A DNA stretch of 64,000 bases. Origin: Neopestalotiopsis rosae (lineage: Eukaryota > Ascomycota > Sordariomycetes > Amphisphaeriales > Sporocadaceae). The position numbers were made by a program, and so were the translations under genes. The DNA lies in contig JALGAS010000001.1 in assembly GCA_023078685.1 (NCBI GenBank), positions 8,122,001-8,186,000 on the forward strand, written 5' to 3'. The notes beneath the pieces were generated by a model, which did no database searches, was not told the origin of the DNA, and was given only the letters and a program-made list of their open reading frames with translations. Below are positions 44,061 through 59,283 of this stretch, piece by piece (positions within the stretch are counted from its first letter, which is position 1; every line of letters starts with the position of its first letter).

Positions 44061-45927
44061 TTATGTATTTGATGATGAAGCCAGGGACGGTTTGCCACTG
44101 TGGTTTTGGAAACGCAAGACCTTGAGCAGCGACGAGCAGCGTGCGATGTGCAGAGCCCTGCTCTCGTCAGATATGCCCATTTGAGGCTGATCGTATTCCA
44201 GGTACCATCTCATGGCCGCTTCAAGACTCCAGGTGCCCACTAGATGAAGATGGCAAATCGATATCAGTCTGTGGACAACTTTTGTGTCATGTGCACACTA
44301 TCGATCGTACTTACTCAAGGTTCCGAAACTCTGCCAAACGTTCTGACTGCAGAACTCGCCGAACAGGCTGATATCATCGGCCAAGCGTCGGCATTCTGCC
44401 CTCATCGCAGCTTTGGTTGGTAAAGCAGTGGTTCCCATACCCGTGCTGCCCATGGCACCATCGGGCGTTTCCACTGATAAAAGTCTAGAGCACATTAAAG
44501 TACTTTCAAGAATATCCATATAAAGCTCCAGTAATAGGGTCCAGTAAATATGCAGGAGGCGAGCCATCTGGAGGTCGTTGAAATTTGTATTGACGCAGTA
44601 AGAGGCCTTGCGTGAGTAGCCGCTCTGCCGCGTTCTCGTCTGAGTTGCGTCGGATACGACCATTGTATCGAGCGTGAGCTTGTGCGGATCCAGCGGCATC
44701 TTTATATCGGAAAGTAGTAGCCACTGTTTCATGCTCTTAATCAAGTCCAAGACGCTCCACAGATGCCGGTCCAGAGTGTCATCAACACCGTGGCCGGAAC
44801 CATTTGCACACGCCACGTCCTGGGCTTTCGTGTCATGGCGTAAACATGTTGCGTCGGTGACAAAATCCATGAATTGCTGGAAGAGACTCTTTCTTTGTTT
44901 GATCCACGGCACCAGCATCCAAGGTAATTCGGCCAGCCATGTTGTTCGACGACTGCGAAAGGCGCTTACGACCTGTCATGTGTCAACTCTGACATATTTG
45001 AGATTTCAAAGCTGAGAAGATGATTACTTCTATTGTACGGTAAAAGCAGAAGAACTGGTTCAGAGGGCAGTCAGAGACAGCATTTGGCCCCAAGGTGTGC
45101 AGAACATTCCTGATACCGTTCAAATGCGTGATCCAGCCGTGACTTGATTGGCCAAATTCGTAAAGCTCGTATAGCGTCAAGATCGATATCGTAGAGACGA
45201 CCTGATTTGGCGTGGAATGTGGAATGGCCTTGCGTAGTTCACCCACCGCGGCGACATAGTATTCCAGGCCGCGAATCAGACATTGGTCCCTGTTTTCCAC
45301 ATGGCCTATCCAGCCATATCCGAGAGCAGATATCGCCAGTGTGAGAGCGCGGGATTCCCGAGGTTCAGAAGTGACCGACTCCAGCCATTGTAGCGGTCGC
45401 TCTTGTAACGACAAGCTTGAAGGAAGGCAGTTTTGAACAAAGTCACTGAAGATCTGCAGATACTCCAGATCGGGGAACACGGGTTGATATGTACAGTGCA
45501 CTCTTGGGGAACCCTTGAAAGATGTCAAGGCGCCCGAGTTCGGTGTGAACAGTGGAAAGTTCTCATCGCGTGTGTCGCTTGACGTGGAGTCACGACGATG
45601 GCTAAGAGGAGTGCTTGGAACATAGGGCAAGTTCCCGGTGTTCGTGTAATTGCTTTCTTTTACAACACCGCGTCTAATCACACCTGACTCCTGATTCGTA
45701 AAATCGGGTGTCGACCGGTTTACAAAAGTCGTCGTGCGATCATAACCGCCGCAGATACGGACACCCTTTCTACACTGCCCACAGGTTGGTCTTGCCCGGT
45801 CGCACTACAACGGTCCGATTAGAGCACGAGGTGGTTGGCGGAACGGGCGGGAAATGGTTTGACGAACTCTGATCTTTTTTTGTCGGCATGTCGTACATCC
45901 CCTATTGATTGCCGGCACGCCGACCAT
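44061..45927 (-). CDS. Zn2Cys6 transcription factor
   Basis: Four exons (45927-45868, 45804-45028, 44972-44315, 44239-44061) give 557 aa; introns are 63, 55 and 75 nt. The first intron splits the zinc cluster, which reads CTTCRQKKIRCDRARPTCGQ then CRKGVRIC: six cysteines at 11, 14, 21, 28, 31 and 38 with C-x2-C-x6-C-x6-C-x2-C-x6-C spacing. Its donor is GTTCGT, weaker than usual. The rest fits the helical fungal-specific regulatory region (QIFSDFVQNCLPSSLS, ALTLAISALGYGWIG, LYELYEFGQSSHGWITHLNGIRNVL). The short N-terminus before the cluster and this middle region resemble the small-arm C6 factors near metabolic genes. It faces away from the SDR at 46544 and may control it and the thioesterase beyond; that is inference. 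Confidence 0.9.
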
Positions 45928-46543
45928 GCTATTGATCTACGCATTCCGCGGCGACCTCAAAAAGTAAAAATACAAAACAAAAACCAGTTCGCTTTACTGC
46001 AGTCGGTTCCATGTGTACATCCTATTCGACAGGGGTCAGGCAAGTAAGCATTGGGCCGCTCTCGGTCGCTACGAGATACAGGTTGTAGGGATGATCAGGT
46101 CAGTATCCGGAGCCCTCTTTGCAGCCAGGACTGAATGTAGTTGAGAGAATGAGTGAACCTGGGAGCTGATTCATATCTCGCTGGCGGCTCACTGCGCTAT
46201 TCCTAATTTAGAGGCATCTTGCGCTTGATGCATTAGCGGCCGCGCGCGGAGCCCCTCCGTTGCTTCTGGCGATCGGACTGGATATACTCGACCAATATTT
46301 CCTCGCTCAAGTCATTGTGCAAGACATAAGACCGAGAGAAACGAGAGTAGATTGTGTGGATCGCGAATCACTATCTCCAAAGTCCGCGGATACGGCGATA
46401 TTGTCCAAGTATATAGATGAGCCAGAACGGCGCATTGCCAAAGCACAAATCGTTCACCTCGTGGCAAATCCGACACCTACTAAGAAAGTCAATTCCCGCT
46501 CATACAGACAATCGGAGGCTTACCACCAAGTAATAAGAACATC
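45928..46543. promoter_or_regulatory. Divergent promoter, C6 factor and SDR
   Basis: 616 bp separate the two start codons. No distinct CGG-N-CCG palindrome stood out on reading. The short frames in it look non-coding. Confidence 0.45.
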
Positions 46544-47380
46544 ATGGCTCCTCTATACAAGAAAGCACTCATTGTCGGAGCCACCTCTGGCATTGGGGAA
46601 GCGCTGGCCACCAAGCTACTCGCCGAAGGGACCTCTGTCATTGTGACGGGCCGGCGCCAGGAGCGACTCGACGACTTTATGACCAAACACAGCAACAACA
46701 CCAGCTCCAACGACGCCAGCGCCTACGCACTCGATGTGACGAAGCTTTCAACGCTGCCGGGATTCGCAGCCGACGTGCTGCGCGCGCACCCTGACCTTGA
46801 CTGCGTCGTGCTCAACTCAGGCATCCAGCGTGCCTTTGATTTTGCCCAGCCCACAAACGTGGACCTTGGCGTCTTTGGGGATGAGCTGCTTACCAACTAT
46901 ACATCGTTTGTGCACCTCGCCACGGCTTTTCTCCCGCACCTCCAGAATCTGGCCAGGTCCGAGAATAAAGAAACTCATCTCGTCTTTATGAGCGCGGCGC
47001 TCGGTCTAGTGCCCTTCATGGTTCGTACGCCGGGATACAATGCCAGCAAAGCCGCATTGCACAGCTGGATAACGGCAGTGCGGCAACAGCTCAAGGATAA
47101 TAGCGATCGAGTCCGTCTGGTCGAGGTATTCCCGCCCGCGGTCCAAACGGAACTTCACGATGAGAAGCATCAGCCAGACTTGCAAAATGGTGGCGAGATT
47201 GGAATGCCGCTGGCCCAGTACACTGACGCCATGTACGCTGAGCTCGTCAAGGGTGACGAGCAGTTCGCTATTGGACCCGCGTCGGGTTGGTTGCAGAACG
47301 GCTTTGAGGCCGAGAGGCAGAAGATTTTTGAGCAGCAGCAGGGCGTTCTGAAGCAGAATTTGGCCAAGTATCTGAAATAG
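46544..47380 (+). CDS. Short-chain dehydrogenase/reductase
   Basis: Single exon of 278 aa. Classical SDR motifs are present: cofactor-binding GATSGIGEA (residues 12-20), an Arg pair TGRRQER that favours NADP(H), LDV for the adenine pocket, NSGI in place of the usual NNAG, an active-site Ser in FMSAALG, and the catalytic YNASKAAL. The C-terminal part (VEVFPPAVQTELHDEKH) resembles fungal relatives of bacterial DltE-type oxidoreductases. It would reduce or oxidise a carbonyl/alcohol pair; the substrate is unknown. Its neighbours are a divergent Zn2Cys6 factor and a convergent thioesterase-like gene, so the three may form a small metabolic unit. Confidence 0.92.
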   Translation: MAPLYKKALIVGATSGIGEALATKLLAEGTSVIVTGRRQERLDDFMTKHSNNTSSNDASAYALDVTKLSTLPGFAADVLRAHPDLDCVVLNSGIQRAFDFAQPTNVDLGVFGDELLTNYTSFVHLATAFLPHLQNLARSENKETHLVFMSAALGLVPFMVRTPGYNASKAALHSWITAVRQQLKDNSDRVRLVEVFPPAVQTELHDEKHQPDLQNGGEIGMPLAQYTDAMYAELVKGDEQFAIGPASGWLQNGFEAERQKIFEQQQGVLKQNLAKYLK

Positions 47381-47608
47381 CTGGTTTGTGATCAGATTGA
47401 CAGAGAGGTTACCAAAAGTGCAATCATGCACCTTTGTTGCAAATGAGGTCATGATAACTGATCAGAAATGCCTAAAAGGATATATCTGCAAATAGAAAGA
47501 GTCTAAAGCCAACCGCTCTATAGGATGCGATCTAATTGTGTTCTCTCGCCTAGCCATTCTGCATGTAGTCTATCCTGGCCATGGTACATCGTACCGTTTT
47601 CTGTTTGT

Positions 47609-48592
47609 CTAGTAGTAGTCATCCTCTAGCTTGCTCGCTGCTGCACAAATCTTGGCTGTGATATCTTCAATCTGTACGGAATATTGTCAGCCTGATCATC
47701 ATCCCTACACAGAGCAAAGCGCCTCCAGACAGGCACGGGGTCATCATCACAATAGTCATCTTACATATTCATCCTTGAAAACAGAGAAATGGTGTCCTCG
47801 CACATCTACAACGCCCCGTATAAACCGGCCATTCTCCTCATTATACGGACCCCAGCCCAGCATGCGGTCGCCGCGCGCAAAATCAGCAAATGAAGGCGTC
47901 GGGCCATCCACAGCCTCCTGAGCGCGCAACAAAATCGAGGGTGGCGGTCGCTTTCCCGCGGCCTGCCAGCGCGGTGGCTCCCATCGCGCCACCATGCGTC
48001 GCGCGTGGGTCATGTTGACGTCGACCTTGGCCTTGAGCTCGAGCGCACGGATCTGCTCGGGCGTCCGGTCAGTGACTCGGCCCAGCTGCTGGAGCTTCTG
48101 GGCGTCGGTCGTGACCGCGCCCCGCGGTGCCAGCATACTGTCCACCATGACGATACCTAGCACCGTGAACTTTGGCCGGAGCTCGTTGTCCGTTGCAATC
48201 TGATATGCCATCTCCAGAGATAGGACGCCGCCTAGCGACCAACCTGTATGTTTGAATCTGATTGTCAGGAGTCCGGTGCCATGAGAGAAGCATTCCGGGG
48301 TGAGAAATGAACCACTCTTACCTCCCAATATAATCTCGCCTCCGTTCGGCAACGCCTTGCCAATCAACTCGATGTAGTGCCTGGCCATCTCAGGGATCCC
48401 GCCGTCCCACCAACCGCCCTCGTGCAGATGCGCATTCTCAACTCCCCAAAGCGGTCGATTGGTGGGGTCTAGGCAGTGGTAGCTAAAGGTGGTACCACCA
48501 CCGTCGTGGATGAGGATCAGAGGCGCTCGCGGCTCCGGTAACCAATCGGGCCCCTCGTATATGAGGGCGGGATTTCCGAGGTAGGCCGACAT
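47609..48592 (-). CDS. Thioesterase-domain alpha/beta hydrolase (NRPS/PKS-type TE-like)
   Basis: Three exons (48592-48322, 48243-47765, 47671-47609) give 270 aa. The first intron is 78 nt, in frame and stop-free, so an unspliced reading adds 26 false residues and splits the nucleophile motif; splicing restores ILGGWSLGGVLS with the GxSxG serine. The second intron (93 nt, branch GGCTGAC) leads to the short last exon IEDITAKICAAASKLEDDYY. Other marks are the oxyanion turn LILIHDGGGTTFSYHCL, VMVDSM and the catalytic His in VRGHHFSVF. The domain is the type that releases or edits chains on peptide or polyketide synthases; here it stands alone, as a type II thioesterase or a hydrolase. A link to the NRPS 43 kb away is not implied by position. 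Confidence 0.88.
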
Positions 48593-49408
48593 GGCGTTTC
48601 TCTCCTTCGCGTTCCCTTTTCTCTCGGAGCGGGAAAAAAAATCAAATTCAGAGCTGCGAGGGACCCTGAGTCTTATGTCTGGCAAAGCAGTGTCCTGTGC
48701 TATACTTTTATCATATGATCAGCCCTGAGTAGCGGTCCTCTGAGAACAGGGTGGCACAGCAGAATGTAGGCGCGGGGATCAAAGGTAGACCATCCGCTAA
48801 ATCGAATCAGCGCATCAACAATGTCTCAATCCAGCAAAACCATGGAGTCTTTTGTCTCAGCCAAACAATTCGTGCAATATCTCAGCCCTGCGAAGCTGTT
48901 CTGGCAGTTTACTGTACGATTCCATAAGCACAAAGATGCATGGGGCGATCCTCGCGTAAGCTTGCATGAGACAGATAACCACCTTTGCTGCCAGCTGAGG
49001 CCGGCTGGCTCGCTATATGCGTCCATCTCTGCATTTTCGGCGGAGCGAACTCAAGGTTCATGGAAGTATGTATCACAATTTGAGAGCAATACGCATACGA
49101 AAGTCTCCAAGATCGCGAGTGCATTTACGTGTCGAAACACCATTCACTTGAGATTTTGCAGAGAATACGGTTCCTCGGTCGACACCACCAAGCCGCTACC
49201 CTACCACCATAAAATAACTCAAATAAGCAGCACGCACATCAGACACCCAAGCAGGAGCTATTTTTACTTCTTTGTATTGTTGTTGAATCTATGGCCAACT
49301 ATTGATAAAATTCCAAACGCTATGACATGATCGTTCCCATTTCATCACATGTTAAAATATTAAGAGTGAACCTTTTTCTCGGTCCAGCCGGGATGATTTG
49401 TAAATAAT
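48593..49408. other. Gene-free stretch downstream of mannitol dehydrogenase
   Basis: Holds the thioesterase promoter and the 3' flank of the mannitol dehydrogenase gene. A 169-codon plus-strand frame at 48821-49330 has no recognised relative, low coding character and a stop-poor AT-rich tail, so I do not call it. Confidence 0.5.
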
Positions 49409-52397
<2,989 letters not shown>

Positions 52398-54238
52398 TTA
52401 GAAGTTCTCTTTGCCCCAAACAAAAGAGAATCTGAGAGAATATGGTTAGCATCAGTCTGTATAAAAGTTGAATTTGCGATCTCTCGACTCACCCAGGTTC
52501 ACTGTATTTATTACAGAAGATATGAAGCGCACTACCCAGACCCTTGGGTCCACAGAAGAAGACACCAGCTTCGGCGGGTGCATGAAGCTTTCTAATACCA
52601 CGGAAGATCATGTCCCAATTGGGGCGACCAAAGTTGGTTGGACTCCTCAGACCGGTAATGGTGTCCTTGTCGGCATTGGCATCGTTGATCATGATGTTGG
52701 TGGCATCGTCAGCCTTGATCTTGGCTGTCAAGTATGTGTGGATCTCAATACGACCATCGACGTCCTGGGCTTCAATGGCAAGCAAAAGTGAACGGAACCA
52801 CTCAAAAGAGCCGAAATCTCTGCAGATCCAGAAGAAATAGACCTTGCCGAGACGTGTCTTCTTCTGGGGGTAGTTCATCCGGTACCAAATGGACTTCAGA
52901 ATGGAGGCAAAAGGTGTGACACCAATACCAGCACCGCAGAGAACTGCAACCTCGTACTTGAACACGTCCTCAGAAGCAGAACCAAAAGGTCCGTCGACGT
53001 AAACACGAGGCAGGACACGCTTCAGGGCTGGGTCAACATCACCATCCTGAGCATCAACTCCGACAACCTTGGACTTGTCTCCCTTTTTGCCAAAGTCGCA
53101 GCCAAGAGTAGTCGCAAGGGCTGTGGTGAAATCACCAGCGACACGCACATGGATTGAGATGTAATCCTCCTCAGGCGCGCTGGTCAAAGTGAAGGGATGA
53201 TACTGCCACAGCGATACTTCGGGACAGCAGAAGAAGATGTACTGTCCAGCTCTGGTCTTGGTGTTTTCCTTCTTAATTTGAATCTCGCAAACGTTGCTGG
53301 GGTGTTGAATGACCTTGGACACATAGGTCTTGTGACGTCCACGAATTTCGCGCGCAACGCGCTCGGCGAGGTAGATGAAACCTCCATACATCCAATACTG
53401 CCAAAAGACACCGATAGCCGTAGTACCGACCGAAATACAGTATGGGGCAGTATCAGGCTGAATCATACAGAAAGCTCCATGAAAAGACCAGAAGAGGAAG
53501 AATACGATGAACATGTGGTGCGTGTACCAGAAGCGCTCATAGTTGGCACGGCGTGGCTTTTCGTATGATGTGACAACCATTCCCGTGAGCGCAATCAGCA
53601 TGATGTATCCTGTCCATCCCGGCCCAGAAGTGAAGTTGGCAAGAAGCCACCCGTAAATGCCCAAGTTGTTCTTGGCTGCAATTTGAGCAAAATTATTCCA
53701 GTGCGCAATTGTGTGGACCCAAGAGAAGAAGAAAATGGACCAAGCGGTGGTAATGTGGAAGGTGATATTTTTGTCGAACTGGATAATACCATTTAGTGGT
53801 GTCTGTCGTGCGATGGAGATGAAGGTTCTGCAGACGGGCAAGAGAACCAAGGCGACATCGATGTGAAGAACCAGCGCTGCGGATCTAGCAATCATGTAAG
53901 TCGGGCCAAAAGTATCACGAGCATTTTGCAAGTTATCTTTAACGGCGTAGTTGACGAAACCAAAGGCAAAAACCATGGCGTGCAGTGCCATGAAGACGAA
54001 AACGAAGCTATCGTGGTGGTCAGTATGTAATAAATTCTTGCGTTTCACAGCCGTGACCGACAACGTACAATCTTCGGTAACCTTCGTTAATCATCCATCG
54101 GTCGAACCTCTCACTCATAGTCAGTTCCTTCTGTCTTTCCTGGGTCATCTCGCCCGAAAGCAAGATTCTGTTGAGAGGCGTCCATCTTGACCGCTCCGTC
54201 GGCTTCTCCCCATAGTCCATCATTCCGTATCCAGACAT
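52398..54238 (-). CDS. noxA: NADPH oxidase A (NoxA/Nox1)
   Basis: Three exons (54238-54069, 54007-52493, 52431-52398) give 572 aa; both introns are 61 nt. The N-terminal exon ends in NEGYRRF, and six hydrophobic helices follow. Heme histidines sit in FHITTAWS...WVHTIAHW and YTHHMFIVFFLFWSFHGAF. FAD is bound through HPFTLTSAPEED, and NADPH through CGAGIGVTPFASILKSIW and FFCGPKGLGS. The 34-nt last exon gives the conserved end FSFVWGKENF. No EF-hand is present, which fits NoxA rather than NoxC. In filamentous fungi NoxA makes superoxide at the plasma membrane or ER with NoxR, RacA and NoxD, and controls sexual development, hyphal fusion and host or prey invasion. Neighbours on both sides are separated by 2-4 kb without genes. 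Confidence 0.96.
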
Positions 54239-57200
54239 TTTCGGCTATGATGCAACGGCGACAAGCTTAAATCCAGAGTCTGAATTTTCTTGACAGACCA
54301 ATGTCTGCAGACTCCTCCAAAGTCGTCCACCTGTATCTCCAGAGGATCCCAATGCACGGCGCAGTCCCTTTGATGAATTGAATATTCCTGGTAAAAATTG
54401 GTAATGTCGTATCGTATCAAAATAGTCTTCAGAGCCTGCTGAATCGCTGAATATCCATCTAATCGTAGAAATCCAAATGGGTAATTATGTTAAAAGAACG
54501 GAAAGGTACTGATGCCTGAAGAGCCGCGCCAGTCAGCCAAAGAACGACACACCGGCGATCAGCAAAGGAAGAAAAAAAAAAAAAGGACAAGTGAGGGTGA
54601 GAAGCTTTGGTCGGAGAAAGGGGAGAAGCAGACGTCTCATGCATGAGGACGGGAAAGTGGGAGGGGCATTGCTGTTATGGGAGAGCGAATGCCAAGCATT
54701 GGAAACATAGGATCGTTCGACGTAGATCATACCTCTGATAATAGTACGTATGCCTGCACCAGGCGGCTACTTCGACGGGCACACGTGTCCTGGGGTGTAG
54801 GATTTTCGGTTTCCAGGAATACCAAGAATCCTTGGAACAATCACGGACAAGAGCAAAAGAAAAAGAGGAAGGATAAGAAAATCGGCAATGTGGGAGGATG
54901 TGATTAGAAGTACAGGGGTTCGTCTGTCTACATACAGAGGCTTGCCCAATCCCGTACGTATCTGCGACGTGCGGCTACAAGATGTCGAGCTAGTATAGCC
55001 TGGGAGGCTCCAGATGTCTAGCATCTGCAGCGAAGTACCACAGGACAAATGGGTTACGACGGAGCCATGATGGAGCCAGGATGATTGATGCCCACGAAGA
55101 TGGATAAGAACAAGGGCAAGCTCGTCGCTTGTCAGGACAACTCGGGCATGCGGCAATGACAAACCGCTTTACTCAGCGGCAGCACGGCCAGCAGAGGCTC
55201 AAGTGAGTGGAGAGCAGTGGTAAGATGGCCGTCAGATCTCGAAACGAAGTGGTCTCGATCCAGTCGAGGGACGGTTACAGTGTGGTTCAGAATGGCGAGG
55301 GTCCAGGCGTTCAGTCAAGGTCCAGTGGAGCCAAGAAACTGTTCCTGGCAGGAATGCCGGGATGGGCCTGCAGCTAGCTTTGAGCTTGAATTCAACGCTT
55401 GTTCAGACTTCAGCTGCTAAAATGTGAATATCGAGCAGCAGTGCGTAGTACATACTATCACTGAAGAGCAATGGTAGAGCATACCCGAATTCGCAGGAGT
55501 GGACATCGAGGAAAGGACCGTGATTACGTAGTACGTAGTGCAATGGTCCAGAAAGACCAAGGCTGCCGATTACATATGTACTCAAAGTTCGGGGTTCTCA
55601 CCTGGACTTGAAGCTGCCGAGTACCGCTCCGTCTCCTGACAAAATTCTGGTACATTTTCACGAAGATGACGACGAATCTGCACATCTCATTCATTTGTGA
55701 AGTTCGTTTTGCCTTGTTGGTCTGTTTGTATTGTGAGTAGGTGACGCCCACGAGTTGTGGTTGCACAGCTTTCTGGGCAACGGCTTCAGGATCGCCACAG
55801 AAGCGTACGAGAGCAGTGGGTAATGGCGCCACTCTGCCATGCAGCCTTCAAACCCCTTGGATCATTGACAATTAGCCATCTGCATCCATTTGGAAATGCA
55901 AGCCGAGAATAGGCACTGGATAGGCGGCAGAAACAGAGGCTGGTTGTTTGGTTGGCTGGTGGGAAAAGGTTGAGGGAGGCAAAGCAAAGAGTCCCAAGAA
56001 GAAAGATTGGGCGGGCGCCAATGCGGCAGCTGGGGCCCCTTACGCGCTTGGAAGGGGTGGTCAACGTCTGAAGCGGGATTGTCATTGGCCAGCACCTGGC
56101 TCTTGCGATCCAACTCCGGGGTAGGAGCGTGTCGCATGGCGTTTCGCCAGGGGTCACTTGTGACACTCGCCAGAGATCTTGGCGACCAGGCGACCTGCGG
56201 CGTTGCGAGCCTCCCTACTCTGTACATGTTCTGCACTCACCACGGTCACCAGCTTGTCGTGGATATGTGCATCCCACGCTGGTATTGTGGGAGGCGGGAG
56301 ATAGTTGATGCCAGATGGCCACTCGAATATTGAACCAGTTGTGCATTCAATGGGTCTCTTCATTACACTACTTTTGTCCTATTTAGTGCTCGCTAATTGG
56401 TTTGAGTGCTGTCCTCGGTAAAGCCACAAACCATACAATGCTCAATCTAGCACAGAACACTGAGTGATAACCACATGCACACATGTTTCGTGAGGACCGT
56501 GACTTGAGATGAATCATCCGCATACAGGACTCACATAACACAAAAAGCTTCGGAAACGATGGCTTATTACTGGGAGCCCACGGCGATGCGCGATCCGCTG
56601 GGTCATAAGTCGTAGCGCTAGATATCCTTTCCAAGCTGCATAGCAATCTGGGCTTTCCCTCCACTAGGCATCTTGCCAACTGCATCCAGGGGGCCGAGTG
56701 GGTGTTCCTAATCATAGCTCTACTCTTTGACCGAAGTGACCGCATGCTAGGACATCGCAACAACGTCAGATGCTGCTCAGGTCCATGATTTTTTTTCTTA
56801 AGGGTAGGTTTCTCTCCCTCTAACCTCTGCCTCAATCAGTGGTGCGTCCCCGCGGATTTCTGTTCGGAGTAGTATTGTCTTGGTTTAATCGAAGAATGAA
56901 ATGCTGCTACTCTCCGGAATTTCCTACTATCACATGAAAAGACGACAAATCGCATACTTTGATTGATTCGAGATCATGTATAGCTAGGGTCATTTTCGAA
57001 GCAAGCTCAGTCCCCCATTGAGGCTCTGCTTTGGAGTATAGATATATTAGGGCAAATGGGGTTGGTCCCTTGTATCTCAATGTATCTCGAATGCTTATTG
57101 GTATCAAGAGACTCACACACCAAATCACGCTAAGCATACAAAGCTGGGCTTCAACATTGAGTTTTCTGGCATTGAATTGCATGCAATTAACTATTCACTC

Positions 57201-58236
57201 GCAAGCTCAGCCACATATACAGAGCTATGCATGCATTGCAGGAACATCTATCCGGGTAGGTCGTTAAAGACCACTGGATGGCTTTGGTTTCAAATACGCT
57301 CGTATTGGGTAATGCCCCAAGATAAAACATTTCGTCACTTCTCACTTGGGCCTTCATGCTCTAGCAGCTATAATTTACGCAGTACCTGCTGCCAAATTAA
57401 ATCGGAAAATCTCGTGAAGTCCTCTATGCTTTTTGTGACAATCTGAAAACAAAGGAACGAAGACTACCTACACACACCGCTTGCCCTGAGACTGGCAAAG
57501 ACCAGACCTATGCCAAACCACTTGTTTCGTTTGATCTCATCTTCTGGCCGAGCACGCCGGAAGCCGAAAGCTCGTGAAATGACCATGTGAGATTGCAATA
57601 TGTTTCCATCTCGGAAACTTCGGTCCATCTGTAACCCAGAGCAGTATTCGGCATGAAGTGATTAATGTGTCGCGACTCACGGACATCCACGGGTTCCCAG
57701 CATGTGTATACGTACCGATGTTTCATTATTGCCCTTGATGATTTGGAAGCTATGTGGCATCTCCTGGGAGAACTCAACATTGCGGCTGTGGGTAAGAAGT
57801 AACTTCGCGGTTGCAGTGGAAGCAAGGATTAGCAAGGCGAAAACACATGCATACTCATGCCAAAATAACGAAGAGCGCGTTGGCAAGTGCATACCGAGCA
57901 GATAAATGCGGATGTCTAAAATTCTGCCTCAGACCTTTCATTCAGGCTCGCTTGGCCTCTATGTAATTAGCAAAGTGCAAACCATATCCATGCCAATCCT
58001 TCTCAGTCAGGCGCAAAGTGATCTGGACGAACGGGACCCATTCCAATCAAAGCACCATATATCAGTCGTGACGTCGAGCAGAGCCGCGGTAACAAGTTGT
58101 TCACCCTTGAGCCACAGCGTTGACGACTCTTCTGACAGCCAAGTATCCATCTTCGTGGCCGCTCGTGTTCATTGCTTGCCACGGGCCATTTGCTGCAGAG
58201 CTCCCAGACAACCCCATCAACCTCCTCAGAAAGTCA
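54239..58236. other. 4.0-kb gene-free stretch upstream of NoxA
   Basis: No gene was recognised on either strand. The first few hundred bases upstream of NoxA are CT-rich on the minus strand and include an A-run near 54573-54586, as in long leaders of regulated fungal genes. The rest has only short frames with no conserved motif. Confidence 0.5.
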
Positions 58237-59255
<1,019 letters not shown>

Positions 59256-59262
59256 TATGAAG

Positions 59263-59283
59263 GTGTTGTGTTGTGTTGTGTTG
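59263..59283 (-). repeat. CAACA pentamer repeat in the ubc4 leader
   Basis: Four tandem five-base units end 8 bp before the ubc4 ATG on the minus strand. CAA-rich leaders are unstructured and tend to be translated well. Confidence 0.7.

Noticed and set aside
48821..49330. 169-codon plus-strand frame
   Set aside because: No recognised domain, irregular composition, and it lies in the upstream and 3' flanking DNA of two genes.
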